DNA of 64,000 nucleotides from Campylobacter concisus (GTDB lineage: Bacteria; Campylobacterota; Campylobacteria; Campylobacterales; Campylobacteraceae), in the NCBI RefSeq assembly GCF_002913715.1, contig NZ_PPCE01000004.1:1-64000 (forward strand), given 5' to 3'. The position numbers and the translations under genes are program-made. Within the stretch, counting starts at the first letter, position 1. Every line of letters starts with the position of its first letter. The notes beneath the pieces were generated by a model, which made no database searches, was not told the origin of the DNA, and worked only from the letters and a program-made list of their open reading frames with translations. Positions 45,099-54,599 of this stretch are shown one piece after another.

Positions 45099-46655
45099 TT
45101 AAATTTCTTCTAGCAGATAAAGCATACTAGCTATTTTTGCTGTGCCTAGCACGTAGCTCATTATGTTTGCTGCGACTTTATCTTTTTTAAGCACTTTGCC
45201 ATTTATGTCAAATATATCTTCGTTGTTCTCTTTAATAAATTTCAAAGCTTTTGCTGCGACATCTTCTAAGCTATTTTTACCATCAAGCAATAAAAGTATG
45301 TAATAATCGATATTGTTAAGCTTCCTTGAGATGCTAAATTTATTAGCAAAAACAATATCGGCATTATTTTTACGATTTAAAAAATATCTTACATAATTTA
45401 TTAAATTTTGACTAAGCCTTGAATAGCCGGGCCTATACTCGATATTTTTTTGCTCATCTTTTAAGATCATTGCATCAGACGAGTTTGTTAAAATTCTTAC
45501 AAAGGCGCTATAAACCATAAGCTTATCTTCTGGCAAAATTTCTAAAATCTGAGAAAGGTTTATGCTGGCTGGATACATCTTATAAAAGACCTCACAAAGC
45601 CATGATATGTCTTGTGGCATAGCGCCATAACTATCTTGCCACTCATTATCTTTCTTTATAAAATCTGCCACAACGTGAATTTTATTGATATCGCTTGGGC
45701 CTATTTGTTTATTGGCTATGCTCTCATAAGTCTTGCTATGGACTATTAGGCTTTGTCTAAATACTTTGTTGCTAATCATATCCATGAATTGCTCTAGATC
45801 GATTCTGTCCTTAAACTTATTATTTTTGTATTCATCTACTATGGCTGTGCCAACATCTGGGGTAAAAATATCATCAAGCGTATACTCACAAAGATAAGTA
45901 AGCTCATTTTTGGCAAGCATGGCATTAAAATCTTTAAAATAAAATGGATCATTTGTATATTCTAAAAACTCATGAGCTATGTAAAAATCATCTTTTGAGA
46001 GCACATGTTCTGTTATGAAAAGAAGCATCTTAAGGGGTATTTTTCCCTCATAAATTTCTTCATTTCTTGTTAGCAAATATTCTTTATAGACTAAAAGTGC
46101 TTCTTTGGCTGCTTTTAACCTCTCTTGCATGCTCTCTTTATCTTTTGCGGCAAGTAGCATTATATCCCTTACGATATCTTTTACTTTCCAGCCAGGATAA
46201 ACATTATAAGAGATAAATGCCACGCCATTTGCACTTAAATTCTCTCTTACGACTTTTAATATAGCTTCTTTTACAAAGTCAGGCACCCAGCTAAAAACAC
46301 CATGAGCAATGATATAGTCAAATTTCTCATCACTTTTAAATTCGCAAATATCGCCGTGTATAAGCTCTAAATTTGTAAGCCCCATTTCTTTAACGATCTC
46401 TTGTCCGCGCCTTATCTGCTCGCCACTAAGATCTATGCCAACTACTTTTGCATTTTTGTTGTTTACTGCAAATGGGATCAAATTTCCACCGAAGCTACAT
46501 CCTATCTCTAAAACTCTTGCATTTTCGCATGGCGGTGGAGTTATGCCAAGAAGTGTCGCACAAGCTTCAAGCCTATATGGCGACGATTGGGCAAAAGCTA
46601 TTGATTTATAAGTTAGCTCATCATAAGACTTCTCAATTTTGCTATTTTGGCTCAT
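45099..46655 (-). CDS. SAM-dependent methyltransferase with C-terminal methyltransferase regulatory domain
   Basis: This 518-residue cytoplasmic protein has an N-terminal class I methyltransferase domain with motif I VLEIGCSFGGN near 45-55 and FDYIIAHGVFSWV near 110-122. A long helical C-terminal region (about 215-518) corresponds to the methyltransferase regulatory domain, known from bacterial protein lysine methyltransferases that modify outer-membrane proteins. Substrate is unknown. It is transcribed with the peroxiredoxin gene 8 bases upstream. Confidence 0.88.
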   Translation of the reverse strand: MSQNSKIEKSYDELTYKSIAFAQSSPYRLEACATLLGITPPPCENARVLEIGCSFGGNLIPFAVNNKNAKVVGIDLSGEQIRRGQEIVKEMGLTNLELIHGDICEFKSDEKFDYIIAHGVFSWVPDFVKEAILKVVRENLSANGVAFISYNVYPGWKVKDIVRDIMLLAAKDKESMQERLKAAKEALLVYKEYLLTRNEEIYEGKIPLKMLLFITEHVLSKDDFYIAHEFLEYTNDPFYFKDFNAMLAKNELTYLCEYTLDDIFTPDVGTAIVDEYKNNKFKDRIDLEQFMDMISNKVFRQSLIVHSKTYESIANKQIGPSDINKIHVVADFIKKDNEWQDSYGAMPQDISWLCEVFYKMYPASINLSQILEILPEDKLMVYSAFVRILTNSSDAMILKDEQKNIEYRPGYSRLSQNLINYVRYFLNRKNNADIVFANKFSISRKLNNIDYYILLLLDGKNSLEDVAAKALKFIKENNEDIFDINGKVLKKDKVAANIMSYVLGTAKIASMLYLLEEI

Positions 46656-46663
46656 TTTAGCTC

Positions 46664-47161
46664 CTAGTAGTCTTTTTCTTTGATTTTTTCTAGCATATTT
46701 TTAGCATCATTCTCAGGATCATCCACTATATATGCGCGCCTTATCTTGCCATCTTTTATGATGAGTGTTTGTCTAAAGTAAAATTTATGTCCATTTGATG
46801 CAGAAAAAACCGGAAGCTCAAGCGCCCTTTCAAGCATAAACTCACTATCGTTTAGAAACATGACTCCAGCCGAAGTCTCTTCTTGAAATTTCTTTTGAGC
46901 TGCGATATCTTGTGAGCTAATGGCAACTACCATAAAACCAAGATCGTTAAAACCTTTTAAAAATTTCTTGTAGTTTATCGCTTGTTTGGTGCAGCCCTTC
47001 ATGCCCGCAGTATTTTGTAATTGCTCGCTTAAAAGACCAAAGTCCTCGCCTATCTTTGGATAGATGAAAATAACGCAGTCGTGTGTCCTTGCAAAGGCGG
47101 AAAAATCAAATTCCTTACCATCTAAGGTATTTAAATATATACTTGTAGGCACTTTTATCAT
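46664..47161 (-). CDS. Peroxiredoxin (AhpC/TSA, Bcp-like)
   Basis: This 165-residue thioredoxin-fold peroxidase has the peroxidatic-cysteine block GMKGCTKQAINYKKF near 53-67, corresponding to the TPGCT-Q motif of Bcp-type enzymes, and VVAISSQDIAAQKKF near 77-91. A second nearby cysteine is not evident, so it may be a 1-Cys type. Role: reduction of hydrogen or organic peroxides. It stands 8 bases before the methyltransferase gene. Confidence 0.87.
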   Translation of the reverse strand: MIKVPTSIYLNTLDGKEFDFSAFARTHDCVIFIYPKIGEDFGLLSEQLQNTAGMKGCTKQAINYKKFLKGFNDLGFMVVAISSQDIAAQKKFQEETSAGVMFLNDSEFMLERALELPVFSASNGHKFYFRQTLIIKDGKIRRAYIVDDPENDAKNMLEKIKEKDY

Positions 47162-47208
47162 ACTTCATCCTTTAAAATTTTTACTATTATATCTTTATAA
47201 GCTTTGTC

Positions 47209-47886
47209 TTAAGCTTTTTTAGAATTTAAAAGATAAACTACGAAAAGGACAAAAAAGCTAATTATTAGCATCAAAAGTGCATAGATATGAGCCTTGGTGT
47301 AATCAAGCATTTCAACCGCTTCAAATATCGCAATGCTCGCAACCTTACTCTCTCCAGCTACGCTACCACCTATCATTAAAACAACACCAAACTCACCCAT
47401 GGTGTGAGCAAAGCTAACGACAGTAGATGTTAATAAATTTGATCTGATACTTGGCAAAATCACCCTAAAAATAGTCGTGAGCTTATTTTTACCAAGGCTA
47501 TAACTTGCTTCAAAAAGGCTCTTTTTTAGGCTATTTAGCCCAGCATAAATCGGCCCAAACATAAATGGCAATGAATAGATACAACTTGCCACAACAAGAC
47601 CTGTGAAGTTAAAAACAAGCCTAACTCCAAAAATTTCTTCAATAAATTTACCAAAGGCCGAATAAGGCGAAAGAAAAATGAGCAGATAAAAGCCAAGAAC
47701 ACTTGGTGGCAAGACCAAGGGTAGTGAGATTACCGACTCTAAAAACGACTTGCCAAAAAATTTCTTTTGAGACATAAAATAGGCAAGTGCGATGCAGACA
47801 AAAAATAAAATAAAAGTTGTTATAAAAGATAATTTTAGTGATAGCCAAAATGGCTCGTAATCGATACTTTTTAACTCGTCTATCAT
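47209..47886 (-). CDS. modB: Molybdate ABC transporter permease
   Basis: This 225-residue inner-membrane protein has five or six hydrophobic segments. SLPLVLPPSVLGFYLLI near 54-70 is the ModB/CysTW permease signature, and SLGKNKLTTIFRVILPSI near 135-152 is the loop contacting the ATPase. HTMGEFGVVLMIGG near 165 is typical for ModB. It is the last gene of modE-modA-mop-modC-modB and overlaps modC by four bases. Confidence 0.93.
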   Translation of the reverse strand: MIDELKSIDYEPFWLSLKLSFITTFILFFVCIALAYFMSQKKFFGKSFLESVISLPLVLPPSVLGFYLLIFLSPYSAFGKFIEEIFGVRLVFNFTGLVVASCIYSLPFMFGPIYAGLNSLKKSLFEASYSLGKNKLTTIFRVILPSIRSNLLTSTVVSFAHTMGEFGVVLMIGGSVAGESKVASIAIFEAVEMLDYTKAHIYALLMLIISFFVLFVVYLLNSKKA

Positions 47887-48740
47887 GCTTTTTCCAAATT
47901 TACGCTAAATGCTTTTGTGCTAACTACTACCATATCGCCTGCTTTTAGATTTATTGCTTCGCTGCTACTTAGCACCACTTCACAAATTTGGCGGTTTATT
48001 AACACATTTGCTACGAAGATCGTATCACGTTTTTTTATCTCTAAAATTTTAGCATTAAAGGCAAATTTCTGCGATCCTGCACTCTTTAAAAATATCTCAC
48101 TTGCACTACCTGATCTTGAAATTTTGCCGTTTTCAAGAACAAAGACTTTATTGCAAAGCTTATAAATTTCAGCGATATCATGGCTTACTAAAATAATGCT
48201 CATCTTAAACTCATCATGAAGTGCTAGTAAATAGTCTTGAAGTTTCTCACGCATGGCATTATCAAGCGCACTTAACGGCTCATCAAGTAGTAAAATTTCA
48301 GGCTTTCTCATAACCGCACGAGCCAAAGCAACACGTTGCTTTTGACCGCCAGAAAGAGTGCTAATTTTTGCATTTTTTAGGCTGGTTAGACCGCAGATAT
48401 CAAGAAGTTTATTTGCTAGAGCTAGATCGTTTTTTGCAAAGAGTAAATTTTTAAAGACATTCATATTTTCAAAAAGTGCGTAGTCTTGAAATAAAAAGCC
48501 GATATTTCGCTTTTGTGGAGCCAAATTTGTCTTTTCATCAAAGAAGATTTTATCCCCAACTCTTATAAAGCCACTTTGTGGTGCTTCAAAGCCAGCGATC
48601 AAGCGTAAAATGGTGGTCTTTCCGCCACCGCTTGCTCCATAAAGTGCGACAAAATCACCACTTTCAAAGCTAAGGTCGGCCTCAAGTAAAAATTTTCCGC
48701 CACCGCCATTTAGCTCTTTTTTACAAGAAATTTCTATCAT
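47883..48740 (-). CDS. modC: Molybdate ABC transporter ATP-binding protein
   Basis: This 285-residue ATPase drives molybdate uptake. Walker A is GASGGGKTT near 35-43, the Q-loop is LFQDYALF, the signature is LSGGQKQRVALARA near 127-140 and Walker B is ILLLDEPLSALD near 147-158. A short C-terminal TOBE/Mop-like part (about 220-285) is typical of ModC. It overlaps both neighbours by four bases. Confidence 0.93.
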   Translation of the reverse strand: MIEISCKKELNGGGGKFLLEADLSFESGDFVALYGASGGGKTTILRLIAGFEAPQSGFIRVGDKIFFDEKTNLAPQKRNIGFLFQDYALFENMNVFKNLLFAKNDLALANKLLDICGLTSLKNAKISTLSGGQKQRVALARAVMRKPEILLLDEPLSALDNAMREKLQDYLLALHDEFKMSIILVSHDIAEIYKLCNKVFVLENGKISRSGSASEIFLKSAGSQKFAFNAKILEIKKRDTIFVANVLINRQICEVVLSSSEAINLKAGDMVVVSTKAFSVNLEKA

Positions 48741-49132
48741 TTTTGTGTACTTATGTGAATGCTTGTAGATTTTATATAGGCAAAGACTTCATCGTTTTCA
48801 CCTACGTTCATGGTTTTTAATGCGTGATTTGAGATAATAGCTTCGAAGTAAATTCCGCCACACTTTAAGCTAATAACACTTAAAATTTCACCAAAATTTA
48901 TAGCTTCAATCACGCACTTTAGCTCGTTTTCAAGCGAGTTATTGCTTAGTTTGTCTTTTGCCAAGATAACATCGGAGCTTTTAAAACCTAAGTCGACCTC
49001 ATCATCTAAGGCAAATTTGCTAGCCTCATTCAAGACTAGCATAAATAAATTCGCCTCTAAATTTAGACCCTTTAGCTCAAATAAGCTAACGTCATCTTTA
49101 GTTAAAATTCCAACGATCTTTGCTCTTATCAT
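48737..49132 (-). CDS. Molybdenum-pterin-binding-type (TOBE/Mop) domain protein
   Basis: This 131-residue cytoplasmic protein ends in a Mop/TOBE-like domain (CVIEAINFGEILSVISLKCGG near 72-92, then NVGENDEVFAYIKSTSIHI), while its N-terminal half is a second, poorly conserved copy. Such molbindins store or deliver molybdate. It sits between modA and modC, overlapping each by four bases; C. jejuni has the same arrangement. Role beyond molybdate binding is inferred. Confidence 0.85.
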   Translation of the reverse strand: MIRAKIVGILTKDDVSLFELKGLNLEANLFMLVLNEASKFALDDEVDLGFKSSDVILAKDKLSNNSLENELKCVIEAINFGEILSVISLKCGGIYFEAIISNHALKTMNVGENDEVFAYIKSTSIHISTQK

Positions 49133-49884
49133 TTAGCTGGAACGTTATAGCCAAATTTCTTGAAAATTTCTCTTGATTTATCACCTAAGATAAACTCATA
49201 AAATGCTTTTGCATCATCATTTTTTTCAGCATGTTTTAGAAGAACTATGCCTTGATCTATCGGAGTGTATAGCTCTTGTGGAACAAAGATGTAATTAACG
49301 CCCTCTTTGTATTTTGCCATTTTCTCATCAAAAAGTGCGCTAGCTGCGATAAAACCTACATCAGAAGCACTTAATGCTTGAGATAGAGTTTCAGAAATTT
49401 TTTGAGCATAGACGATATTTTTTTCTACTTCGTCATAAAGCTTTGCGTTTTTAAGAGCCTCTATACTAGCTTTGCCGTATGGTGCAGTTTGTGGATTTGC
49501 GATAGAGATCGCTTTTAAGCCACGAACAACTTCGATACCTTTTTTGAAATCAACATTTCTAATAGAAAAAATAGCAACAGCGCCTTGTGCATAAACTTTT
49601 GGAGCAGCTACTGCAAATCCTGTGTCATAAGCTTTTTGAGCAAAGCCCATATCAGCAGCCATGAATATATCAGCTGGAGCTGAGTTTTGGATCTGAGTAA
49701 CAAGACCGCCGCTTGCGCCAAGAGTTAGGTTGATTTTAGCATCTGGATGAAGCTTGTTAAACTCTTTTATAAGCTCTGGAAATGCGTATGTTGTGTTTGC
49801 TGCAGCATATACATTTACTTCAGCACCAAATGCGTTTATGGCAAGCAAAGCCGCCACACATAAAAATTTAAAAACTTTTCTCAT
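49129..49884 (-). CDS. modA: Molybdate ABC transporter substrate-binding protein
   Basis: This 251-residue periplasmic protein has a signal peptide (1-20, ending AFG) and then EVNVYAAANTTYAFPEL, where the Ala and Thr/Ser side of the oxyanion pocket lies; LGASGGLVTQIQNSAPADIFMAAD near 57-80 supplies the second pocket. It delivers molybdate or tungstate to ModB. It starts directly after the modE stop codon, with no spacer, so both genes are co-transcribed. Confidence 0.94.
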   Translation of the reverse strand: MRKVFKFLCVAALLAINAFGAEVNVYAAANTTYAFPELIKEFNKLHPDAKINLTLGASGGLVTQIQNSAPADIFMAADMGFAQKAYDTGFAVAAPKVYAQGAVAIFSIRNVDFKKGIEVVRGLKAISIANPQTAPYGKASIEALKNAKLYDEVEKNIVYAQKISETLSQALSASDVGFIAASALFDEKMAKYKEGVNYIFVPQELYTPIDQGIVLLKHAEKNDDAKAFYEFILGDKSREIFKKFGYNVPAK

Positions 49885-50667
49885 TTATACTCCTATAATG
49901 ATTTGAGATGATTTTACTATTGCTAAAAGTGTATCGCCAACACCTATTTTCATCTGGATAGCACTATCTTTTGTGATGATAGCAGTTAAAGTCTGTTCAT
50001 CACTTAGTTTTAAAGTGATTTCAGCATTTACAGCACCTATCTTTGCTTCAATCACCTCGCCTTTTAATTGATTTTTTGTGCTTATTTTTATATCTAGATC
50101 TTTAGCCAAAATAACAGCTGGAGCTTTAAAAATATAAATAACTTTTTGTCCAACTTTTAGTCCTAAATTTTTCTCACTTTCAACCGTGATGTTTGACTCA
50201 AGCGTGCAGCCATTACTTAGTTTTGCAATTATTTGAGAATTTACCGCACCGCGGTTTATGCCAATAATCTCACATGAGAGCTGATTTCTGGCACTTAAGT
50301 TCATATTCATTCTTTGAAGATTTATAATATCTATATCCTCAAAATCTACTTTTTGACAAATTTTTTGCAAAAAATCCTTTTGAGTCTCAAGAATGGCATC
50401 ATAAATTTTTATCAGTTTATTGGCATACTCGCTTAGTTCAGAGCCACTATTTTTTTTATTTCCATCAGCTCTAATAATAAGCGGCTTGCTACTTTTGTTA
50501 TTTATCGTATCAAGGCAGTCCCAAGCATTTTTATATGATATGCCAACCAATTCTGCTGCTTTTGTGATACTTTTTGTCTCTTTTATGGCCTTTAATAATG
50601 TAATATGTTTAGCTAAAACCTGTGTATCTTCGCCTAAAAATAGTTCTAAATTTATATCTGCTTTCAA
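49885..50667 (-). CDS. modE: Molybdate-responsive transcriptional regulator ModE
   Basis: This 260-residue regulator has an N-terminal winged helix (SITKAAELVGISYKNAWDCLD near 33-53) and two tandem Mop domains (about 125-190 and 198-260) that sense molybdate. ModE represses the molybdate transporter when metal is sufficient. As first gene of the operon it probably controls itself; no clear palindromic operator is visible in the 165-base gap to mlaA, which is AT-rich throughout. Confidence 0.93.
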   Translation of the reverse strand: MKADINLELFLGEDTQVLAKHITLLKAIKETKSITKAAELVGISYKNAWDCLDTINNKSSKPLIIRADGNKKNSGSELSEYANKLIKIYDAILETQKDFLQKICQKVDFEDIDIINLQRMNMNLSARNQLSCEIIGINRGAVNSQIIAKLSNGCTLESNITVESEKNLGLKVGQKVIYIFKAPAVILAKDLDIKISTKNQLKGEVIEAKIGAVNAEITLKLSDEQTLTAIITKDSAIQMKIGVGDTLLAIVKSSQIIIGV

Positions 50668-50832
50668 AATTTTTACCTTTACTATATTGGAGAATAATTT
50701 GTGAAGTATATCTAATTATATTAATCCTTAAGCTTAAAGATTTAAGCCAATTTATAAATTTCTCTTAATTTCTTGTAAAGTTTTTAAAAGATAAAATCAA
50801 GCTACATTTTATAAATAAAAATAAGGCTTAGT

Positions 50833-51543
50833 ATGAAATTTTTGCTTTCTATCTTTTTTAGTTTGCTTTTAGCCTGTGCTAATACGGACATAAATACGAA
50901 TAGTGAAAGCGACGAATTTGATGTTGAATTTGAAGCAAGAAAAGATGTTTTTGACCCGCTTAGTGGTTACAATAGAATGATGACACATGCAAATGACTTT
51001 ATCTATGTAAATATGCTAACTCCAGTGGCAAAAGGCTATGCATACGTTGTGCCAAAAACAGCTAGAACAATGGTTTCAAATTTCTTTGATAATCTGCTTT
51101 TCCCAGTTCGCTTTGTAAACAATCTACTTCAGTTTAAATTTCAAAATGCTGGCGAAGAGACATTGAGATTTTTAGCAAATACGATAATAGGTTTTGGCGG
51201 ACTAACAGACGGAGCAAAATACTACAATCTCAAAGCTCACGATGAAGATTTTGGACAAACGCTTGGATATTGGGGGCTTGGCAGCGGTTTTCATATCGTT
51301 TGGCCACTTATTGGACCATCAAATTTAAGAGATACTGGTGGTATGGTCGGAGACTATTTTGCTGATCCTATTAGCTACGTTGATCCTATACTTTTATCAA
51401 CTGGCATTAAGTCATATAGAGCGTTTAATAGCTTTTCGCAAGATCCAACTGCTTATGAAAAACTAAGAAAAGATGCTATTGATCTTTATCCATTTTTACG
51501 CGATGCTTACGAGCAAAGACGCGACAAGCTTATCAAGGAGTAA
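50833..51543 (+). CDS. mlaA: MlaA (VacJ) family phospholipid-transport lipoprotein
   Basis: This 236-residue outer-membrane lipoprotein has lipobox LLAC at 14-17. The conserved FDPLSGYNRMMTHAND near 39-54 and FFDNLLFPVRFVNNLLQ near 87-103 are diagnostic for MlaA, which removes misplaced phospholipids from the outer leaflet. It begins an operon with mlaC (3 bases later) and an RND-type permease. In C. jejuni the equivalent trio is known. Confidence 0.94.
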   Translation: MKFLLSIFFSLLLACANTDINTNSESDEFDVEFEARKDVFDPLSGYNRMMTHANDFIYVNMLTPVAKGYAYVVPKTARTMVSNFFDNLLFPVRFVNNLLQFKFQNAGEETLRFLANTIIGFGGLTDGAKYYNLKAHDEDFGQTLGYWGLGSGFHIVWPLIGPSNLRDTGGMVGDYFADPISYVDPILLSTGIKSYRAFNSFSQDPTAYEKLRKDAIDLYPFLRDAYEQRRDKLIKE

Positions 51544-51545
51544 AT

Positions 51546-52148
51546 ATGAAAATTTTAAAAATTCTAACTATGATTTTACTTTTTACAACTAGCCTTTTTG
51601 CTATTTCAAAAGAGCAGATCAAGCCTGAAGTAGAGATGAAAACAACAAAGGTTATTGAAATTTTAAAAGATACAAATTTAGACAATAATGCAAAGACAAA
51701 AGAAATTTTTGCTCTTCTTGATCCATTTTTTGACTATAAACAAATGGCAAAGATTAGCCTTGGCAAACGCTACAACAGCTTAAGTAGCGACGAGCAAGCT
51801 AAATTTGACGCAGCATTTGAGCAAAAACTAAAAAGCTCATACATAGATAAACTTTTAGGCTACAAAGACCAACAGATCCACATCACTGGCGAGAGCGAAC
51901 CTCAAAAAAATAGATACTGGCTAACATCTGAGCTTATAAATGATGGCAAGAGCTACGAATTTGTCTATAAATTTTATGACGCTAAAGAGCGTGGATGGCT
52001 CATTTACGATCTTGATATCGTTGGTGTAAGCATCATTCAAACTTATAGAAGTCAGTTTGGCGATGTGCTAAATAACGCTGATTTCAATACTCTTTTACAA
52101 AAGCTAAACGAAGCTGTTTTGCCTGATCAAAATAAAACTAACCCTTAA
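51546..52148 (+). CDS. mlaC: MlaC family periplasmic phospholipid-binding protein
   Basis: This 200-residue periplasmic protein has a signal peptide (1-19, ending LFA), then the MlaC/Ttg2D features DPFFDYKQMAKISLG near 56-70 and LGYKDQQIHITGE near 98-110, and WLIYDLDIVGVSIIQTYRSQF near 156-176. It ferries phospholipid between MlaA and an inner-membrane partner. Here the partner encoded next is an RND permease, not MlaFEDB. It overlaps the permease start by one base. Confidence 0.93.
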   Translation: MKILKILTMILLFTTSLFAISKEQIKPEVEMKTTKVIEILKDTNLDNNAKTKEIFALLDPFFDYKQMAKISLGKRYNSLSSDEQAKFDAAFEQKLKSSYIDKLLGYKDQQIHITGESEPQKNRYWLTSELINDGKSYEFVYKFYDAKERGWLIYDLDIVGVSIIQTYRSQFGDVLNNADFNTLLQKLNEAVLPDQNKTNP

Positions 52149-54592
52149 TGCGACAAATTTTTAAATTTATCATTGCCAAAAACAAGCTTATTATTGCTCT
52201 AATTTTAGCTTTAAGCGTAGTTTTTGGCTATCTTAGCACCAAGCTTAGCGTTGATGCGTCAGCTGAAACGCTACTGCTTGAGCATGATCCTGACTTAAAA
52301 GCTTATAGAGAGATAGCCAAACGCTACGATGCACCTGGATTTTTAGTGGTTGCTTTTACTCCAAAAGATGATCTTTTTTCACCTAAAAATTTAGAACTTA
52401 TCAAAAATTTAGGCGATGAACTAGCTAAAAATGATATGGTAAATAGCGTCATCTCTATAATAAATATTCCGCTTTTAAATAGTGTAAAAGGCGGGATTAC
52501 TGGTATCTTAGATCATACTCCAACGCTGCAAGATAAAGATATAAATATTTCAAAAGCAAAGCTTGAGTTTGCCAAAAGCCCGATTTACAGCGGAAATTTG
52601 ATAAGCAAAGATCTAAAAACTACAGCGATTGCTCTAAATTTAAAACAAGATGAGAAATTTAATGAGCTTGTAAATGAAAGAAATTTGCTTAGCCAAAAAG
52701 AGTCAAACGGTACGATCACACAAGCTGAGCGACTTAAGCTAGAGGCTCTTGCCTATGAGTTTAAAGCCTACCGAGATGAGCTTAGAAAGAGCGATCACGA
52801 AAACCTTGAGGCCATAAAAGCAACCATAGCTAAATTTAACGCAAATGACGAGCTGTTTTTAGGTGGTGCAAATATGATCGCTGATGATATGATAGGCTTT
52901 ATAAAGAGCGATCTTTTGGTCTATGGCTTAAGCGTACTTGCTCTTCTTAGCTTTAGTTTGTGGCTATTTTTCAGGCAGGTTAGATGGATAGTTTTGCCGA
53001 TGTTTATATGTGCCGTAAGTGCCATTTTTACGACCGGAATTTTTGGTATATTTGACTGGGAAGTGACGGTCATTAGCTCAAACTACATCGCACTTCAGCT
53101 CATCATTACTATTTCAACAGTCATCCATCTAGTCGTTAGCTATAGAGAATTTTTCACAAAGCATCCAAAATATAGCCAAAATCAGCTAATTTATCTAACG
53201 CTTCGTGATAAATTCTCTCCATCTTTTTGGGCGATATTTACCACGGTTATTGGCTTTAGCTCGCTTATGAGTGCTGACATAAAGCCAGTTATCATGCTTG
53301 GCATTATGATGAGCACTGGCATTAGCGTTTCGCTTGTACTTGCGTTTTTGCTATTTGGCGCGATAAATGTAAATTTAGAAAAATTAGCTCCCATTAGAAC
53401 CTTTGAAAATAGCTTTAAATTTACAAAATACTGCGCAAATTTAGCCTTAAACTCAAGAAAGATTATCTACGCAGTTTGCGCTCTAGTTGTCTGTTTTGGC
53501 GTTTATGGTATCAGCAAGATAAAGGTTGAAAATAGCTTCATTGGCTACTTTAAAGAAAGCACAGAAATTCGCCAAGGAATGCAAGTTATTGATACCAAAC
53601 TTGGCGGCACGATACCAGTTGATGTGATAGTGAAATTTAAAGAGCAAAAACAAGATAAAAATACCGAGCAAGATGAGTTTGAAAATGAGTTTGAAAGTAA
53701 TGCCAAGGATGCGAAATACTGGTTTAATAGCTATCACACAAGGGTTGCTGAGAAGATTCACGACTATATAAAAGAGCAAAAATTTGTCGGACATGTAAGC
53801 TCGCTAGCAACCCTTATAAAAGCCATAAAAGAGCTAAATAACGGTGCGAGTGATGATTTTTTATTAGCTGCAATGTATGAGAAATTGCCACAAAACTATA
53901 AAAATATCTTATTAAGCCCTTATGTGAGCGTTGAAAATGACGAGCTTAGATTTAGCATAAGGATCGTCGATAGCGACTCTGAGCTTAGACGAAATTTATT
54001 TCTAAAAGAGCTTAGAGAAGGGCTAGCACAGCTTACTAAAAATGACAATGTAAGCATAGAAGTGGCCGGCATGATGGTGCTTTATAACAATATGCTTCAA
54101 AATTTACTTAGCTCGCAAGTTGATACCTTTGGGCTAACTGTTGCTATACTTTTTGTCATATTTTGCTTTATTTTTAGAAGCATAAAGCTAGCAACCATTG
54201 CGATTGTTTCAAATTTAATCCCACTTTGCACACTCTTTGGTGTGATGGGATTTTTTGGCATTCCGCTTGATGTAATGAGTATCACGATCGCAGCCATTAG
54301 TATAGGTATCGGCGTTGATGATATCATTCACTATATCCACCGCTTTAAAGAAGAAATGCTTACAAAAAGCGTTTTTGAGAGTATTAAAGCTGCTCACGCA
54401 AGCATCGGATATGCGATGTATTACACATCGTTCACTATTTTTCTTGGCTTTAGCGTGATGATAACTAGTAACTTTATCCCAACTATATATTTTGGCTTAC
54501 TAACCGATCTTGTTATGGTATTTATGCTTCTTGGTGCGCTAATCATCTTGCCAAGCCTAATAGCAAGCTTTGTAAAAAAGCGCGATATTTAA
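52148..54592 (+). CDS. RND/MMPL superfamily transporter linked to MlaA-MlaC
   Basis: This 814-residue inner-membrane protein has a classic MMPL layout: one N-terminal helix, a large periplasmic domain (about 35-245), five helices, a second helix and periplasmic domain, then five more helices. GIGVDDIIHYIHRFKEE near 719-735 is the proton-relay segment, with two acidic residues as in HpnN-like lipid carriers. It is proton-driven. It probably exchanges phospholipid with MlaC at the inner membrane; direction is not known. It completes the mlaA-mlaC operon. Confidence 0.88.
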   Translation: MRQIFKFIIAKNKLIIALILALSVVFGYLSTKLSVDASAETLLLEHDPDLKAYREIAKRYDAPGFLVVAFTPKDDLFSPKNLELIKNLGDELAKNDMVNSVISIINIPLLNSVKGGITGILDHTPTLQDKDINISKAKLEFAKSPIYSGNLISKDLKTTAIALNLKQDEKFNELVNERNLLSQKESNGTITQAERLKLEALAYEFKAYRDELRKSDHENLEAIKATIAKFNANDELFLGGANMIADDMIGFIKSDLLVYGLSVLALLSFSLWLFFRQVRWIVLPMFICAVSAIFTTGIFGIFDWEVTVISSNYIALQLIITISTVIHLVVSYREFFTKHPKYSQNQLIYLTLRDKFSPSFWAIFTTVIGFSSLMSADIKPVIMLGIMMSTGISVSLVLAFLLFGAINVNLEKLAPIRTFENSFKFTKYCANLALNSRKIIYAVCALVVCFGVYGISKIKVENSFIGYFKESTEIRQGMQVIDTKLGGTIPVDVIVKFKEQKQDKNTEQDEFENEFESNAKDAKYWFNSYHTRVAEKIHDYIKEQKFVGHVSSLATLIKAIKELNNGASDDFLLAAMYEKLPQNYKNILLSPYVSVENDELRFSIRIVDSDSELRRNLFLKELREGLAQLTKNDNVSIEVAGMMVLYNNMLQNLLSSQVDTFGLTVAILFVIFCFIFRSIKLATIAIVSNLIPLCTLFGVMGFFGIPLDVMSITIAAISIGIGVDDIIHYIHRFKEEMLTKSVFESIKAAHASIGYAMYYTSFTIFLGFSVMITSNFIPTIYFGLLTDLVMVFMLLGALIILPSLIASFVKKRDI

Positions 54593-54599
54593 GCTAAAT

